NCBI GenBank assembly: GCA_030634715.1 | Contig: DAOWAG010000070.1 | Coordinates: 1-6,630, forward strand | Length of the DNA: 6,630 bases | Source: Candidatus Aegiribacteria sp. | GTDB taxonomy: Bacteria > Fermentibacterota > Fermentibacteria > Fermentibacterales > Fermentibacteraceae | Direction: 5' to 3' | In this document: in pieces, positions 6,578-6,630 of the stretch | How positions within the stretch are numbered: the stretch's first letter is position 1 | Layout of the letters: the number at the start of each line of letters is the position of its first letter | Made by a program: the position numbers and the translations under genes | The notes under the pieces: generated by a model | The model's input: only the letters and a program-made list of their open reading frames with translations | The model's database searches: none | Told to the model about the DNA's origin: nothing

Positions 6578-6630
6578 ATCAGTAGGAAAGACCTATGGTC
6601 AGGTACAGCGACCAGATTTCCTGGCCGATA

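Noticed and set aside
1..6630. tRNA, rRNA, CRISPR, insertion sequence or phage remnant
   Set aside because: No repeated arrays, transposase-like frames, terminal inverted repeats or RNA-gene-like segments were seen; coding regions account for nearly all bases.

Overview
The window reads as gene-dense bacterial chromosome: six coding regions, almost no spacer DNA, and no RNA gene, mobile element, CRISPR array or long empty stretch. Several genes overlap by a few bases, and two appear to start with TTG. A tungsten/molybdenum-type aldehyde ferredoxin oxidoreductase (AOR) beside a ferredoxin with four predicted [4Fe-4S] clusters points to an anaerobe or facultative anaerobe. AGA/AGG arginine codons are frequent. 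I cannot place the organism by sequence alone; an uncultured anaerobic lineage is a guess.

Layout. (1) 1-603, +: C-terminal part of a YVTN-type beta-propeller protein, open at the left edge. (2) 640-1887 and 1880-2590, +: two DNA-repair genes overlapping by 8 bases, a YcaQ/AlkX-type winged-helix DNA glycosylase and an AlkD-type HEAT-repeat alkylpurine glycosylase with its catalytic residues intact. (3) 2663-3076, 3073-5049 and 5036-6073, +: a tightly overlapping trio of a 16-cysteine polyferredoxin, a class-wide recognisable but divergent AOR, and a galactokinase-like GHMP kinase. (4) 6086-6577, -: a Nudix hydrolase convergent with the trio, 12 bases from the kinase stop.

How the genes may work together. 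The repair pair probably removes alkylated or bulky adducts from DNA. In the trio, the polyferredoxin is the likely electron partner of the AOR, as in BamBC, AorAB or YdhVY-like pairs. The kinase is translationally coupled to the AOR, which suggests that an aldehyde/carboxylate redox step on a sugar-like compound is linked to phosphorylation; this is inference. The most unusual sequence observation is in the AOR: the position expected to hold the fourth cysteine ligand of its own [4Fe-4S] cluster is a glycine (G513), and the proximal cysteine motif is CX3CX3C instead of the archetypal CX2CX3C. The trio is the best candidate here for something not yet described, although each protein belongs to a known superfamily.
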